Shown one piece after another: positions 9,879-21,166 of a DNA stretch of 64,000 nt. Where the stretch lies: assembly GCA_013146195.2 (NCBI GenBank), contig CM028378.1:87602295-87666294 (forward strand), read 5' to 3'. A model generated the notes under the pieces. The model worked only from the letters and a program-made list of their open reading frames with translations, had not been told where the DNA came from and searched no databases. This DNA is from Codonopsis lanceolata. Lineage: Eukaryota > Streptophyta > Magnoliopsida > Asterales > Campanulaceae. Made by a program: the position numbers and the translations under genes. Positions within the stretch are counted from its first letter, which is position 1, and each line of letters starts with the position of its first letter.

Positions 9879-10261
9879 TATATCTGGTCATCATTACTAC
9901 AAATGAGGGCTTAAAAACAGACTTTTTGATAGATAATAACATGTCTGAGAAATTTTATATATTAAGTAACGGAAGACATGTCTCTATCAAACAGAATAAC
10001 ACCTCAAATGTAAGAGACTAATCTAAGTGCATACAAGAATAAGAAAATCATAGAACAAAACACATATTAGCAGCAGTTTAAATAAATTTAAACTGATTGT
10101 TTAAACTCTAAACAGATATGAAATATAAAGTAATAAGAATTTAAACAAGATAATTTTTGAAAGGCAAGTAATCATCTGTATTTATAAACAAGATGTTTAC
10201 ATTCAACAGAGTTTTCAAAAATAAGATAAATACAAAGGTAAGGGAAGAAAAGATACATAAA

Positions 10262-12366
10262 CTACCAAGGTCTTTTCCCCTTGCCTTTGTCTGCAGCCTC
10301 CTTTTCTCTTCTTTCTCGCTCAAGCTCTTCCATTCTTCGTTCGTATTCATCATCTGCATCAGTCGGAGGTCTGGTGGAACGAGAACGGTAGTCCATTTCT
10401 TCACGAAGACGGCTGTTCTCTTCCATCAGCATTCTGTTGATAGACCTCATTTGCTTCTCCTCCGTGATGGCCAGATCACGATCACGGTTGGCATTCATGA
10501 CGTTGTGAGCAGAGTTGCGAGCGAGGTTGTTGAGCTCTTGAAGAGGAGGACGACCGTGGCCGAGATGAAGAGTGATGGCATGGAATAACTTGTAGAAAAG
10601 TAAGGAGCAGATACTGACACACTCATCTCGTTGAGCTTCAATGTTGATCTTTACATCGGTAAAGTCGTGTCGTATCTGTCCAAATCGAGTCCAGACATCA
10701 TCTTGGAATTGCCGGAGAAGGGCGGCAGTGCGGTCGTTGGCTTTGGATGCAGCAGTGGCTATTTCGGCGGTAGCGGTAGCGGTAGTTATGCTTGTAAGCT
10801 CGCCTAGCCGCTGGTAGATGGCATCCAGCCGAGTCAAAATTTCATCATTGGCAGGCGGATGAGACCTAGTAGCTTGGCCAATGTGAATGGTGCCGGCAGA
10901 GGTAGAGTCTGCAGGCCGTATGGGATGTTGGATAGGGGGAGTGATGGAGGCGGAAGAGGACGAGTCTTGGGTTGGTAGGGTGTTGGTGGAGGAAGATATG
11001 GTAATTGGTGGAGGTGGAGGTGGGGTTGGTGGGGAATCAATCTCAATGTCAGTGTCAGAATTGGTACTGACATGGGATGATTCAGGAAAGGGGTCGGTAG
11101 AGAACCAAAAGGAAGGGGCAGGGTAGAAGAGGGATTTTGGTTTTCTTAGAGAAGGTTGAGAAGGTTGATGGGTAGGGGTGAATAGATCTGCTATTGATGA
11201 AAGTTCGAAGAGGAACCTGGCAGCAGCAGAGTCTAATGGCTGGGTGGGAGGGATTTGAGTTGGTATGGGTGTGTTTGAAGAAGATGGTTGGGATTTGGGA
11301 GGTGAGAAAGGTGTAGATGGGTCAGGTGAGTAGTTGAAGGGTGAAGGAGGAGGAGGAGTGGGGGTTCTGGCTGGCTCCTCCTGAATTTGAGGCTCCTCCT
11401 GAGGGATACACTCCTCCGGAGGTGGTGAAGGGTTGATAGGTATAGATGAAGGGTTGACAGGTATAGATGAAGGGTTGACAGGTAAGGTTTGGGCGTCGGT
11501 AGAGGTAGTTGGTTGGCTGGCGGTAGAAGGTTTGGGATCGGTAGCTCTCCTTTTCTTCCTCAGCGGCTGAATAGGAGACTCAGCTGCTTCATCGGTAGAG
11601 GTTGGAGGGACTGCCGGTGGCTGGTCTTCAAAGGTTTTACGAAGTCTCCTTCGTTTTGGTTTGGGAGTGGGTGCAGGAGATGGTGAGGGTGATTGGCTGG
11701 ATTTAGAAGGGGGGGTTGAATAGCTTTCTCCACCCACTGCTTTAGCTCGTTGAAGATAATGAGCCCCCAGTTGAGTTTGAGCTGAAGAAATACTGATTTA
11801 CAAGTTGATTTCTTTGGGCCGTAAACATGTCATGTCTTGCCGCTTTTGAACAGAAGCCCCTTGTCTATAAGGTGGCTTGAGCAGTAAACGTCAAGAGGGA
11901 AAAGATTCCTGAGCATTTTCCCTTGGGGTTTCCTGTAGGTTTGTACCCCCCTCATGGCTTCCCAGGCATGGACAGCCTCAGCCATGGTTGCTGCAATAGC
12001 TCTACTGTAATGCACGCCGATGATAGTAAAGATTGATTTGGCGATAATGGAGATGGGACGGCCTCGAATCCATCCTCGAAGAGCGGTCTTGTTCATGAGC
12101 TCCATTCTTTGATAGAATTCTTCTGCCAGAAAGATCTTTGTAATTTTTGTCATTAAGGCGAGAGAGGGTAGAATCCCAGAGGCGTCCATATCCTCGCAAG
12201 ATTTGACGCCGGCAGCTATAGAGTTGATTGACTGTAGGTCAATGCACATTCCTGGAATATATAGCTTCGGGTCCAGAGCGACAATAATGTCAAGAGAGGG
12301 AGGAAAGGTGGGGTATCCTGGAAGGTTGACATCCGTATTGGGAGGAATGTCAGTTTCCGGGTTCAA
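10262..12366 (-). pseudogene. Env-like second gene of copia element A
   Basis: Two open blocks are read on the minus strand. The first (12366 to 11830) opens MNPETDIPPNTDVNLPGYP and encodes a folded-looking domain with YIPGMCIDLQSINSI and FTIIGVHYSRAIAATMAEAV. The second (11737 to 10262, 491 codons) starts with about 280 residues rich in P, S and T with basic patches such as PKPKRRRLRK, then a helical, charged stretch rich in heptad-like spacing (LDAIYQRLGEL; MRSINRMLMEENSRLREEMD; ERRMEELERERREKE). Between them a TGA near 11830, a TAA and a frame change break the gene. SIRE-type copia elements carry a gene here that is called env-like from its position; whether it acts as an envelope is not established. 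I see no convincing membrane segment. Confidence 0.6.
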
Positions 12367-12800
12367 AACCTTTCCGCTGTCTCGCTTCGTTTTTTAGGAT
12401 CTTGCCTGAAAGAAAAGCAAAATAAAAATTAGGGCTTTTCATCTCGACGACTAAACAAGTAGGAATTTCAAGGTTTTCTGAAATAATTTGAATTTTCGAA
12501 GCGAAAACTTGAAACCCTAGAATGTTTAGAGAAACCACACCCGAGAAATGTAAAACAGAAGTTTTCCATAAGAATAAACGATAAATATTCATAAACGACT
12601 GTAAGTATTCAAGGTTTTTAAGAACAACAATGGCGAATACTGTATAAGCTCAAAAATGACCGTTTGTATTCCAAAACAATTTTAGGTTATGAAGATGAAA
12701 TGCAGAACAATACATAGTAAGTTTCAAGTAGAGTAGAGGAGCGTACCATTGTTGATGATGAGAAGAAGAAACAAGAAGGATTTGAATTTGCAGAAAGTAG

Positions 12801-12851
<51 letters not shown>

Positions 12852-13147
12852 GAATAGAGAGAGAAATATTTTGTCAAAGGGTTTCGTAAAGTTTTGCAAA
12901 TGACGGTTCAAGGACTATTTAAAGGCGAGAAAACTTTAGTTGAAAAAGCGGGAACTTAAGATATTTTCTTTAATTACCACATTTTATCCTTGACCCCCTT
13001 TATTGCTGTAGAAACCTCTTTAGCAAAAAATAGACTAAGTAAGAGTACTAACCTTTAAGTCTTCCGGTAAAGGAGAACTTACGTCTTCCGATTAGTCTTA
13101 AAACTAGGTCTACCAGTATGAAAGAAATATTTAACAAAATGTTGAAA
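12367..13147. other. Spacer between copia pol and the env-like gene, with (AG)n
   Basis: An (AG)n run of about 44 bp lies at 12805-12848. A CTTTCAG acceptor-like site on the minus strand near 12405 precedes the env-like frame, which fits the view that such genes are made from a spliced RNA. No other coding signal is seen. Confidence 0.45.
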
Positions 13148-14975
13148 TTAAGCAGTAGGATCAATCATACCAAGATTTCTCCTTAAGTAAGCAAACCTGG
13201 TGGCATCCAGTGGTTTTGTGAGAATGTCTGCCAATTGATGCTCAGTTGGAACATATTCCAAACTGATGTTACCTTTTTCCACATGATCTTTGAGGAAGTG
13301 ATAACGAATATCAATGTGCTTTGTCTTGGAGTGCATCACTTGGATTTTTAGAGGCGAAATTGCGATGTGTTGTCACACATGATTAGGCGGTTCTGCGATC
13401 TTGATGTTGTAGTCCACTAGTTGTTGCTTCATCCATAGCAGTTGAGATCAACAGCTGCTTGCGACAATGTATTAAATACGTGGTTGAGTTTGCAACGATC
13501 CCTGTGTTCTTGCAAGACCATGAGACAAGTCATTTCCAAGAAATTGACAAGTCAGCTGGTACTTCTTACTGCTCACTTTGCGGTGCATAATCGCATCGAG
13601 TATCCTACTAGATTGAAGTTATTGGATTTGGAATACCAGATGCCTAGATTTGTTGTTTTTGAAACATATCTGATGATACGTTTGGCGGCAAGCAAATGTG
13701 ACTCCTTTGGATCTGCCTGGAATCTAGCACAAACACAAACAACAAACATAATGTCAGGTCTACTAGCAGTAAGGTAGAGAAGAGAACCTATGATTCCTCG
13801 GTACTTGGTCATGTTCTCTTGCTTTCCCTTTTCATCTTTGTCAAGATGGCAGTCGGTAGACATTGGAGTTTCGAATCCTTTTGCTGAATCAAGACCGAAC
13901 TTCTTGATTAGATCCTTTGCATATTTGGTTTGGCTGATAAAGATTCCGTCGGAAGTCTGTTGTATCTGCAGTCCCAGAAAGTAGGTAAGTTCACCCATCA
14001 TGCTCATCTCGAACTTGCTTTGCATCAGCTTCTCGAATCTCTTACACAGGCTTTGGTTAGTTGATCCAAAGATGATGTCGTCCACATAGATTTGTACCAG
14101 AATGGCCTTTGTGCTTGAGGATGAATAAAGTAGTGTCTATTCTTCCTCTCACGAATCCTTGTTCTATTAAGAACTTGGATAGAGTTTCATACCAAGCTCT
14201 AGGAGCTTGCTTCAGGCCGTAGAGAGCTTTCTTCAGTCGGTAGACGTGATCCAGCTTGTCTGAAATGAGAAATCCTGGGGGCTGTTCCACGTATACAGTT
14301 TCTTGAAGATCACCATTCAGAAAGGCACTCTTTACATCCATCTGATACACTTTGAATTCCATGAACGAGGCATAGGCTAGAAAGATTCTGATTGCCTCTA
14401 GTCTAGCAACAGGAGCAAAAGTTTCATCAAAGTCAATTCCTTCTTCCTGTCGGTAGCCCTGTGCAACCAGTCTAGCTTTATTTCTGGTGACATTTCCATC
14501 TTCATCTCTTTTATTTCTGAAAACCCACTTGGTGCCGATGACTGGATGATCAGTCGGTCTTTGAACTAAGCTCCACACTTTACATCTTTCAAACTGGTTC
14601 AGCTCTTCTTGCATAGCTTCAATCCAGTTATGATCTTCGATAGCTTCATCAATCTTCTTTGGTTCGAGTTCCGATACAAATGCATAAGCAAACATAGTTT
14701 CTTCTCGAACTTTATTTCTCGTACGAACTCCTGTGTTGAGATCACCAATGATTTGAGAAATAGGATGATCTCTTGCTTCAATAATCGTTGGAAGAAGATC
14801 ACTTCTGGTGGATTCTTCCCTTAAGAAGTCCGGAGTAGGTTGAGAAGGAGATTCACCAAAATCTAGTTCAGAAGAGATATGATCTTCAAAACCTTCATTT
14901 TCTGGTGAACAAGAAGGATGAGTGATCTGTAAAGGTGCTTGGGGTAAAACAGAAGAGATGGGTTCAGGGTCAACA
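13148..14975 (-). pseudogene. Copia pol fragment: reverse transcriptase and RNase H (element A)
   Basis: On the minus strand the frame is open from the gap into the RT domain: WIEAMQEELNQFERCKVW, VIGTKWVFRNKRDEDG, ARLVAQGYRQEEGIDFDETF, VYQMDVKSAFLNGDL and ALYGLKQAPRAWYETLSKF. A frameshift near 14095 falls just before the catalytic motif; the next block resumes at MDDIIFGSTN and runs through FEMSMMGELTYFLGLQI and GSLLYLTASRPDIMF. A second break near 13575 separates the RNase H end at 13148-13339, with TKHIDIRYHFLKDHV and HQLADILTKPLD. The enzyme would copy the element RNA into DNA; with two frameshifts this copy cannot make a full protein. Confidence 0.9.
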
Positions 14976-15075
14976 NNNNNNNNNNNNNNNNNNNNNNNNN
15001 NNNNNNNNNNNNNNNNNNNNNNNNNNNNNNNNNNNNNNNNNNNNNNNNNNNNNNNNNNNNNNNNNNNNNNNNNNN
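14976..15075. other. Assembly gap of 100 N
   Basis: Exactly 100 N, the usual placeholder for a gap of unknown length. It separates the copia element on the left from the outer end of the pararetroviral inverted repeat on the right. Neither the 5' part of the copia element nor the other half of its target site appears to the right, so an unknown amount of sequence is missing. Confidence 0.95.
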
Positions 15076-16817
15076 TTTATTTTCATTATATTTTGATATA
15101 CATAATTATAAATATTTTTATGAAAACTCTCTACTAGCCTCTTTTAAAAACTTATGAGATATACAGGTTAGCTCAAGTTGTGATAGCCGTGTGTAGGCAG
15201 AAATAATAATATAAAGATATTCTCTTTTGCAGCCTGATGGATTATAATTTACAGGGAACACATCACCGTGCAACATTGGTTGGCCACTGCTGCAGTGCAG
15301 AATGGTGCCGAGCTGTATTTGGCCATGTGTCGATGCGGGAGTCCTGCAAATCATGACAGTGCCGCTGTGTGAGCACCCCTCGAGTGGCGCAGACTAGTAC
15401 TCAAAGATAGTTAGCGACTACTTTGCAAAAGTTGGCCTAACCTCATCCGTAATTGAAAGAAATATCTCCATAATTGCTTTGCTCGAAAAGAAGTTATCTC
15501 CATACAGCTTTGCTGCCGGATCGGCTGATCAGTTGCTTTGTTTTATTTCAGCCGAAATGGATGTGTCGGGCACGTTTTTCCATCTTTTCTCTTGAATTGA
15601 TGCTTAGCTTGAGTGATGCCTACCATGCATCCATGTAGTTTTCTAGTGATGGAGACTTCTGCTCTTCTTTTCTCGGGTAATTGAGACGTGTCTCTACCCA
15701 TTTCTGATGAAATGTTTGATCGTTCTGAAAGTTGATGCAGCAATCGAAGTACCTGTTTCTTCATGGATTCTGGTCACCTTTTAGCTGACATCTAATAGAG
15801 TTAATCTCGACGTTTAATGCCTTTTTTTTATCATATTCATCAAGGAATGAATTCTGAATTTTCGTGCCGACAGTCGATTGAAAGCGCAGGGCTTCTTTTC
15901 AAAGTCGTGATATATTTTAAAATCAGTTTTTTAATTTAGTAACAGCTTTCATTATTGTGCCTTCATTATTGTACCCCAAAAAAATGCTCCCTCGCATCGA
16001 ACCGATTTTAAATTCATCACGAATGAAACTTAGTCCTATTTCGCATCGCAGTGATATGCTAATTGCGAAATCAGTATTTCTGTACCATTTTAACCACCTG
16101 CCTTTTAATCTGGGGTGGTAATGATACCACGGAATGGCCAGCTCGGGGCCTTTTGAAGTACCAGACCAAAGTCAGACCAAATTTATCCCACCCTAAGCGA
16201 ACCGGATGGGAATTCATGGCTCATGGATTTTTGGCTGATCACAAATAACCGCATGCTTACGCAGCTGGTTTTGGTATTAAAAGCCATGCTTGAATATATC
16301 CGGGCAGTTATTCTCTTTGCCATCGTTAATCTTCAAAGTCTTAGATTTTGAAGGGTCAAGCATACCCATTGATGGGAATGAAAAAATTTACTGGCGGGGT
16401 ATAACACCTTGAATGTTTTGAGGGGTATTTCCCCTGCTTTATGGAGGAAATGCCATTTGTACATAGTAACCTAAAAGCCATAGCACCTAAAAATAGCTTC
16501 TGTGGTGCCAGATGGTATGCCAGTTACCAGATATTTTTTGACCAAGATTTTCTTTCTTCATTGCAAATCTTGGAAAGATAGATCAATAATATTTCTATAT
16601 TTTGCCTACGCAAATATGAAAAGGGGTTTCCTTTATTTCTTTTTTAATGAAAGAGCACAGATGTACGAAAACCTTTCGATGGATTCACGAGATTTGTATT
16701 TTGACCCCTCAACCTTAGGCATCTCGCAAAAATTCCCGAGCAAGAAAAATCGTGAAGAGAATTATTCTTCAATATCAAATCACAGATATTAGATTGCTAT
16801 CCGCAAAAATATGTTTT
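15076..16817 (-). mobile_element. Endogenous pararetrovirus-like sequence, left arm of an inverted repeat
   Basis: Read on the minus strand this follows the right arm (16831 to about 18850) from end to end. Matching anchors are 15086-15124 with 18776-18820, 15476-15500 with 18250-18280, 15555-15700 with 18040-18185, 16130-16330 with 17330-17600 and 16500-16700 with 16960-17160. By eye the arms are about three quarters to four fifths identical. The coding frame is riddled with stops, and the primer-site region is too decayed to recognise. It runs into the gap. Confidence 0.75.
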
Positions 16818-16845
16818 GAAACAATATATTAAAACATATTTTTGC
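16803..16845. repeat. Centre of the pararetroviral inverted repeat
   Basis: GCAAAAATATGTTTT at 16803-16817 and its exact reverse complement at 16831-16845 flank a 13-base spacer. The similarity of the arms continues outward on both sides for about 1.7-2 kb, less perfectly. Confidence 0.85.
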
Positions 16846-16969
16846 CGATGGCAACCAATTATCTCGTATTCGATTTTGATATTGAATAATTTCTTCCCCG
16901 ATTTTTTACTGAATTTTTTAGATGCATCCAACCAAAGGTTGAATACCCCTAAGGGGTCAAAATACAAAT

Positions 16970-18192
16970 CTCAAGCACTCCACTATTCTCAGAAGGAAGC
17001 CATGAAGACGACATCCACTCCAGGCTCTTCATCTAAAAATAAAGAAATAAAAAATGAATTTATTCCTGTACCATATTTGCGTAAGCAAAATATGGAAAAT
17101 ATTATTGATCTGTCTTTCCAAGATTTGCAATGGAAAGAAGATCATTGGTCAATTAAAGAAAGATATATGGGTAACTGTAACTATCTAGACCAAATACCAA
17201 GTTTCGTTATATATACGGTTATTTTAGAGGATACCGAACTGCATGTAAATGGAGCATTTCCTCCTTAAAGCAGATTCTGGGGGGAAGACACCCTCAAGAA
17301 CACATTCAAAGTGTTATATTATAAAAATTTTGCATCCCCATCAATGGAGTATGCTTGACCCTTCAAAACCTAAGACTTTGAAGATTAATAAAGCAGTAGA
17401 ATATAACTACTGGATTATATTCAAGCATGGTTTTATGCTTTTTATTACCAAAACCCTGTACGTAAGCATACTTGGTTATTTGTGATCAACCCAAAAATCC
17501 ATGAGCATTATGGATTCCCCACCTGGTTCCTTAGATGGTGGGATAAATTTGGTCCTACTTTGGAAGTACTTCCAAAAGAAATTTCAGAACAATTCATTCC
17601 GTGGTATCATTACCACCCTAAGTTAAAAGGCAAGACTGCGGTTGACCCGCCAATAGGTAGAAATACCTTATGGTTTTTCACAGAATTACATATCACTTGG
17701 ATCTGGAAATAGGACTTAGAAGTTTCATTTGATGAATTTAAAATCCCAGTTCTGTACAGAACATTTCATTTTAAATGGTGGGAAGGTTTTAATACTGAGG
17801 AAACTGTTACTAAATTAAAAGAAACAGTTTTAAAATATATCACAGCTTTTGAAGAAGCCACTAAAAAGACTCAATCAGCTCAGCCTGAAATTCAAAACGT
17901 ATTCACCTATATGATGAATATGATTAAAAAAGAACATCCAGGATTAACTCCTATTGAGTGTCAACTAAAGGTATTAGAATCCATGAAGGAGCAATTCATT
18001 GCTTCTCAACCAGAGTCAACACCAATTTCTCCACCAGAAACAGGATCAAATTTTGCTATCCTGGCCGGAGAGTCTCAATTACCAGAAGAAGAAGACGAGT
18101 CTCCATCACTAGAAGACTACATGGATGCTATGGTAGGCATCACTCAAGCTAAAGTACAACAATTCAAGAGAAAAGATAGGATGGAAGAATAA
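16970..18192 (+). pseudogene. Broken pararetroviral ORF of unknown function
   Basis: Several frames carry coding character in turn: around 16975-17268 (segment NIIDLSFQDLQWKEDHWS), around 17340-17480 (YNYWIIFKHGF), 17482-17712 (FPTWFLRWWDKFGP) and 17713-18192, which ends in an acidic stretch (PEEEDESPSLEDYMDAM) and a K/R-rich end. Frameshifts and at least one in-frame stop (17710-17712) separate them. I do not recognise the protein; the tryptophan-rich WFLRWWDKFGP segment is its most distinctive part. Its place just before the promoter makes it the last gene on the viral map. The left arm has the same region inverted. Confidence 0.55.
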
Positions 18193-18481
18193 ACCAGTGC
18201 CAGCACATACCTTTGTCGGCCATTTGAGAATAAAACAAAAGCATCTGTCAAGCCAGTCAGCAGGAAAAGCAAAGCAATTATGGAGATATTTCTTTCCAAA
18301 TCACGGATGAGGTCGACCAACTTTTGCAAAAGTAGCCGCCCCACTAACTATCTTTTGAGTACTTTTCTTAGTGCTCTGCCCACTATCTTTTGAAGTGCTC
18401 ACAATAACTGAGCTGCCCCACAATCTATCATGGTCCTGCTCGACTCCACTTCATCATGGACACCTGGCCAAAGATTTTTAG

Positions 18482-18625
18482 TATAAAAGGGAGGACATGT
18501 TGTCCAGGAAAATCATCGCCTTACACCCCTCATTTCTCTTTTCATCTTTCTCTCAACAGATTGTAATATTTTTTGGTTCATGTGTTGAACATCATCCCCA
18601 TTGTAATATACCCTTCATCAATAAA
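18482..18625 (+). promoter_or_regulatory. Pararetroviral promoter and polyadenylation signal
   Basis: TATAAAAG at 18482-18489 is followed by a CT-rich leader and, about 130 bp later, by AATAAA at 18620-18625. In caulimovirids the polyadenylation signal lies shortly downstream of the start of the terminally redundant transcript, which matches this spacing. Confidence 0.65.
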
Positions 18626-18704
18626 TTTATAATCCATTATCTCTGGCTGCATCTTAAAGAGTAAGTGTGCTGCTATTATTATTATTATTTCCTGCTTCTA
18701 CTTT

Positions 18705-18720
18705 TGGTATCAGAGCCATG
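18705..18720 (+). promoter_or_regulatory. tRNA-Met primer site of the pararetrovirus
   Basis: TGGTATCAGAGCCATG is complementary to the 3' end of plant initiator tRNA-Met, the primer used by caulimovirids to start minus-strand DNA. It lies 80 bp after the polyadenylation signal. The same 13-base core also serves the copia-type elements at 21115 and 35337; here the surrounding viral map argues for the viral use. Confidence 0.75.
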
Positions 18721-19049
18721 TTTGGCTAATAGATTTTATATCTCATAAGTTTTAAGGGGAGTATAGATGTAAGAGTTTTCATAAAAATATTTATAATTAT
18801 GTATATCAAAATATAATGAAAGATAAATTTTAAATATTCTTCGTACAACTTCTTAGATCAAAGTTAGGTTTTCGTCCATAAATCCCAGGTGAGGTAGGAT
18901 ATGTACCTGTAATCTGTCTTTGTGTAGGAGTTAAAACATATTTATTATTTATGTGAATTAATATTTTGATATATGTAATTTATTTATATTTTAAAAAAAT
19001 ATTATGACTATATTCATACTTTAAATCTTATGAGATATATTCTTGAAAA
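18721..19049 (+). other. Pararetroviral leader
   Basis: AT-rich non-coding sequence between the primer site and the movement-protein ORF. The first 100 bp or so are the outermost part shared with the left arm (CATAAAAATATTTATAATTATG and what follows), so the inverted repeat ends within this leader or continues in the gap. Confidence 0.5.
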
Positions 19050-20049
19050 ATGAAATTTTTTAGAAAAAGTAATACTAAAGCTATTAAGATAAAAAATGCT
19101 GAGTCCAGTGAGTTGTCTCAAAATCAGATTTTAAATCAATGGACTATTCTGTCTATTGAACCAAAAAAGATTTATTCAATCGGCACTTTTGACTTTTTAT
19201 GCTGAAAAAATATTAAAACTCTTGAACAATCTGTTAGCATAGATGATAATAGCCTAAAAATTACCTCTTTTAAATCCTCAAGATATTTTTGCATATCAGG
19301 ATAAGTATAACTATTTGAATATTGGTTGTATCCAAATTGCTTTCAAACCTTTAACTTTATTTGGGTTAAATGCTTCTATTCTTGCATGTATTAGAGATGG
19401 TAGATGTTTAGACTTTCTTCCTTCTTTAATGGGAATTGCTCAAACTAGTCTATGTCATGGACCAGTATTCTTTAATGTTTTCCCAAATTTAAGTCTATCT
19501 TTAACTGATAGAAATTTATTTGAATCTGTTTTACTTAATATCCAAACTTCAGGTTATAATTTTATGCCTGGAACTGAGATTATTAATGTTATATATAGAT
19601 TACATTATAAAGTTATGAATACTATGTGTCCTAATGTCATACTTAGGAGTAATCCGGGTAAAACTACGGTTATAGAAAGCAATAGTATAACTACTAATAT
19701 TGCTACACCAAAACAAATAACTTGGAATGAAATTAATTTTCCAACCCAATGGAACTTAGAAGAAATTGTTCCACCAAAACAAATACTAGACAATAGTATT
19801 GATCAAATAATACAGAATGATGATGGGGACGTTAAAGTTCTGTTTAATTCTAGTAATAGAAGTAGGTTATCCAGGTCAATGTCATCCCAACAAAGTTCTG
19901 TTATTAAATCCAATATCAGTAGACCCAGTACATCCTCTACTAATATAGAAGAAATTCAAGGCATTAGAATGTCTGATTACCAAATTCCCCAAGGAATTTA
20001 TACTACCAAACCTGTAGAGGAAAACTCTACAAATGATATATGGGTTTAA
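19050..20049 (+). pseudogene. Movement-protein-like ORF of the pararetrovirus (30K superfamily)
   Basis: The ATG at 19050 opens a frame that stops at 19203-19205 (TGA) and needs a one-base shift near 19255 before the long open part to 20049 (244 codons from 19315). The diagnostic stretch is IGCIQIAFKPLTLFGLN, then a SLMGIAQTSLCHGPVFFNVF segment and LSLSLTDRNL, which is how caulimovirid movement proteins of the 30K superfamily read. Such proteins open plasmodesmata for cell-to-cell spread. The C-terminal third is rich in N, S and T and is probably disordered. A stop and a frameshift make this copy non-functional as it stands. Confidence 0.7.
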
Positions 20050-20181
20050 ATGGATTTCACACCTAAATCACCTTTAAGAATCATTATTAATTCAGAATTC
20101 TAAAATCAAATTTATGAAGATTTTAGGAATTGGTTCTTCGAAGCTTTTAATACAAAAGAACAACAAATTATTAAACAAAAT
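20050..20181 (+). pseudogene. Start of the ORF after the movement protein, cut by an LTR element
   Basis: An ATG follows the movement-protein stop directly (TAA at 20047-20049, ATG at 20050). The frame has a TAA at 20101-20103 and is then cut by the retrotransposon at 20182. Too little remains to name the protein. Confidence 0.4.
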
Positions 20182-21112
20182 TGTAAGGACAAAATAGGCA
20201 TGACATATTTTGGTCTTGTTTCACCTTTCTTGGTCAAAATATGATTTTTGATAAGTTTGTGTTAATTTAGGACTTAGTATATTTTATTAGATTTAGTTTA
20301 GTTAGTTTTGGTAGCAAAATCTTTTTGTAGATTTCAAGTGCACATATTTGGTAACAAAATCTTAGCATAAATCCTAGTCTAACCATGATTCTTGACCACT
20401 TTCATATTTGGTAATTAAATCCCATCCTAGTCTAACCATGATTGTTGACCATATTCATATATGGTAACAAAATCCCATTAGTTTGGTAAGTGGTTGATTT
20501 TTTCCTTAAAAACTAATCCTTTTCCTTGTAGTAGAAGGACTGTTTTTGGGTGTGTGTAGGAGACGCATACTACATATTTAGGAGCTGGGATTCGGCCTAC
20601 TTACAGAGCTCCAGAAAGTGAACAAAAACCGTAGAGGGTGTGAGCTGATCCGAGGAGTTTCTGCAGCAGTTTTGAAGTGCCGAAGTTCAGCAGTCCGAAT
20701 GTGTTATCCATTGTTGCAACATCGGCGAGAACATCGAAGTGTTGAAACTGCTTTTGTGCTTCCTCGCTTTGTTTAAAGGAAGTTGTTTTTGTTTCTTCCC
20801 ACGTTTTGTTTAATCTATTTATGTGGGGTTTTTGTTCTCCAAGATTCATTATCTTGTGAGAATATTTTTTGTGATTTCACATAGTTTTTTGTAAAACGAT
20901 TCATCCTTTTTAGTGAAATCTTTTTGGCCATGAGGCTAGATCTACAAGTATAGACTTGCAGATTGTTTGGTAAATTTTTTGTGATTAATTTCGTGCTTTA
21001 GTATTAAGTCTTCCGATGTGTTTGTTATTTTTCTATCTATTGTGAATTCAATTGTAGCTTTTTCACAAGCTACATTAAATCTTTGAGAATCCTAGCTACT
21101 CTCGTTCTAACA
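20182..21112 (+). repeat. 5' LTR of the non-autonomous element
   Basis: It begins TGTAAGGACAAAATAGG and ends CTCGTTCTAACA, 931 bp. It matches 23915-24831 throughout, with scattered substitutions and a few small indels, for example near 20575 and in the last 60 bp. Confidence 0.9.
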
Positions 21113-21114
21113 AT

Positions 21115-21127
21115 TGGTATCAGAGCC
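21115..21127 (+). promoter_or_regulatory. Primer-binding site (tRNA-Met) of the non-autonomous element
   Basis: TGGTATCAGAGCC, two bases after the 5' LTR, the usual primer site of SIRE-type copia elements. Confidence 0.88.
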
Positions 21128-21166
21128 TCCTCTTGACATCACTAAGAGTAGATTCTGGTTGTAGCC

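Larger units (their letters stand above)
8588..14975 (-). mobile_element. SIRE-type Ty1/copia retrotransposon A (3' part)
   Basis: The element reads right to left. From the gap it shows the pol linker, RT, RNase H end, a spacer, an env-like second gene, a polypurine tract and a 3' LTR ending at 8588. A large extra gene between pol and the 3' LTR is typical of the SIRE/Maximus branch of Ty1/copia. Gag, protease, integrase and the 5' LTR should lie in or beyond the gap at 14976-15075; they are not found to its right. It is inserted in the DUF7745-like gene, so it is younger than that gypsy element. Confidence 0.85.
16831..20181 (+). mobile_element. Endogenous pararetrovirus-like (Caulimoviridae) sequence, right arm and beyond
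   Basis: From left to right there are: the end of a broken ORF (to 18192), a TATA box (18482), a polyadenylation signal (18620), a tRNA-Met primer site (18705-18720), a leader, a broken movement-protein-like ORF (19050-20049) and the first bases of another ORF, cut at 20182 by an LTR element. Promoter, primer site and movement protein in this order fit the circular genome map of plant pararetroviruses. The genus is not resolved. No reverse transcriptase or coat protein is visible in the window, so the copy is partial. Confidence 0.75.

Noticed and set aside
10193..10588. 131-codon plus-strand frame, and 10887-11126 plus
   Set aside because: Both are shadows of the minus-strand env-like gene; their composition mirrors its coiled-coil and proline-rich codons.
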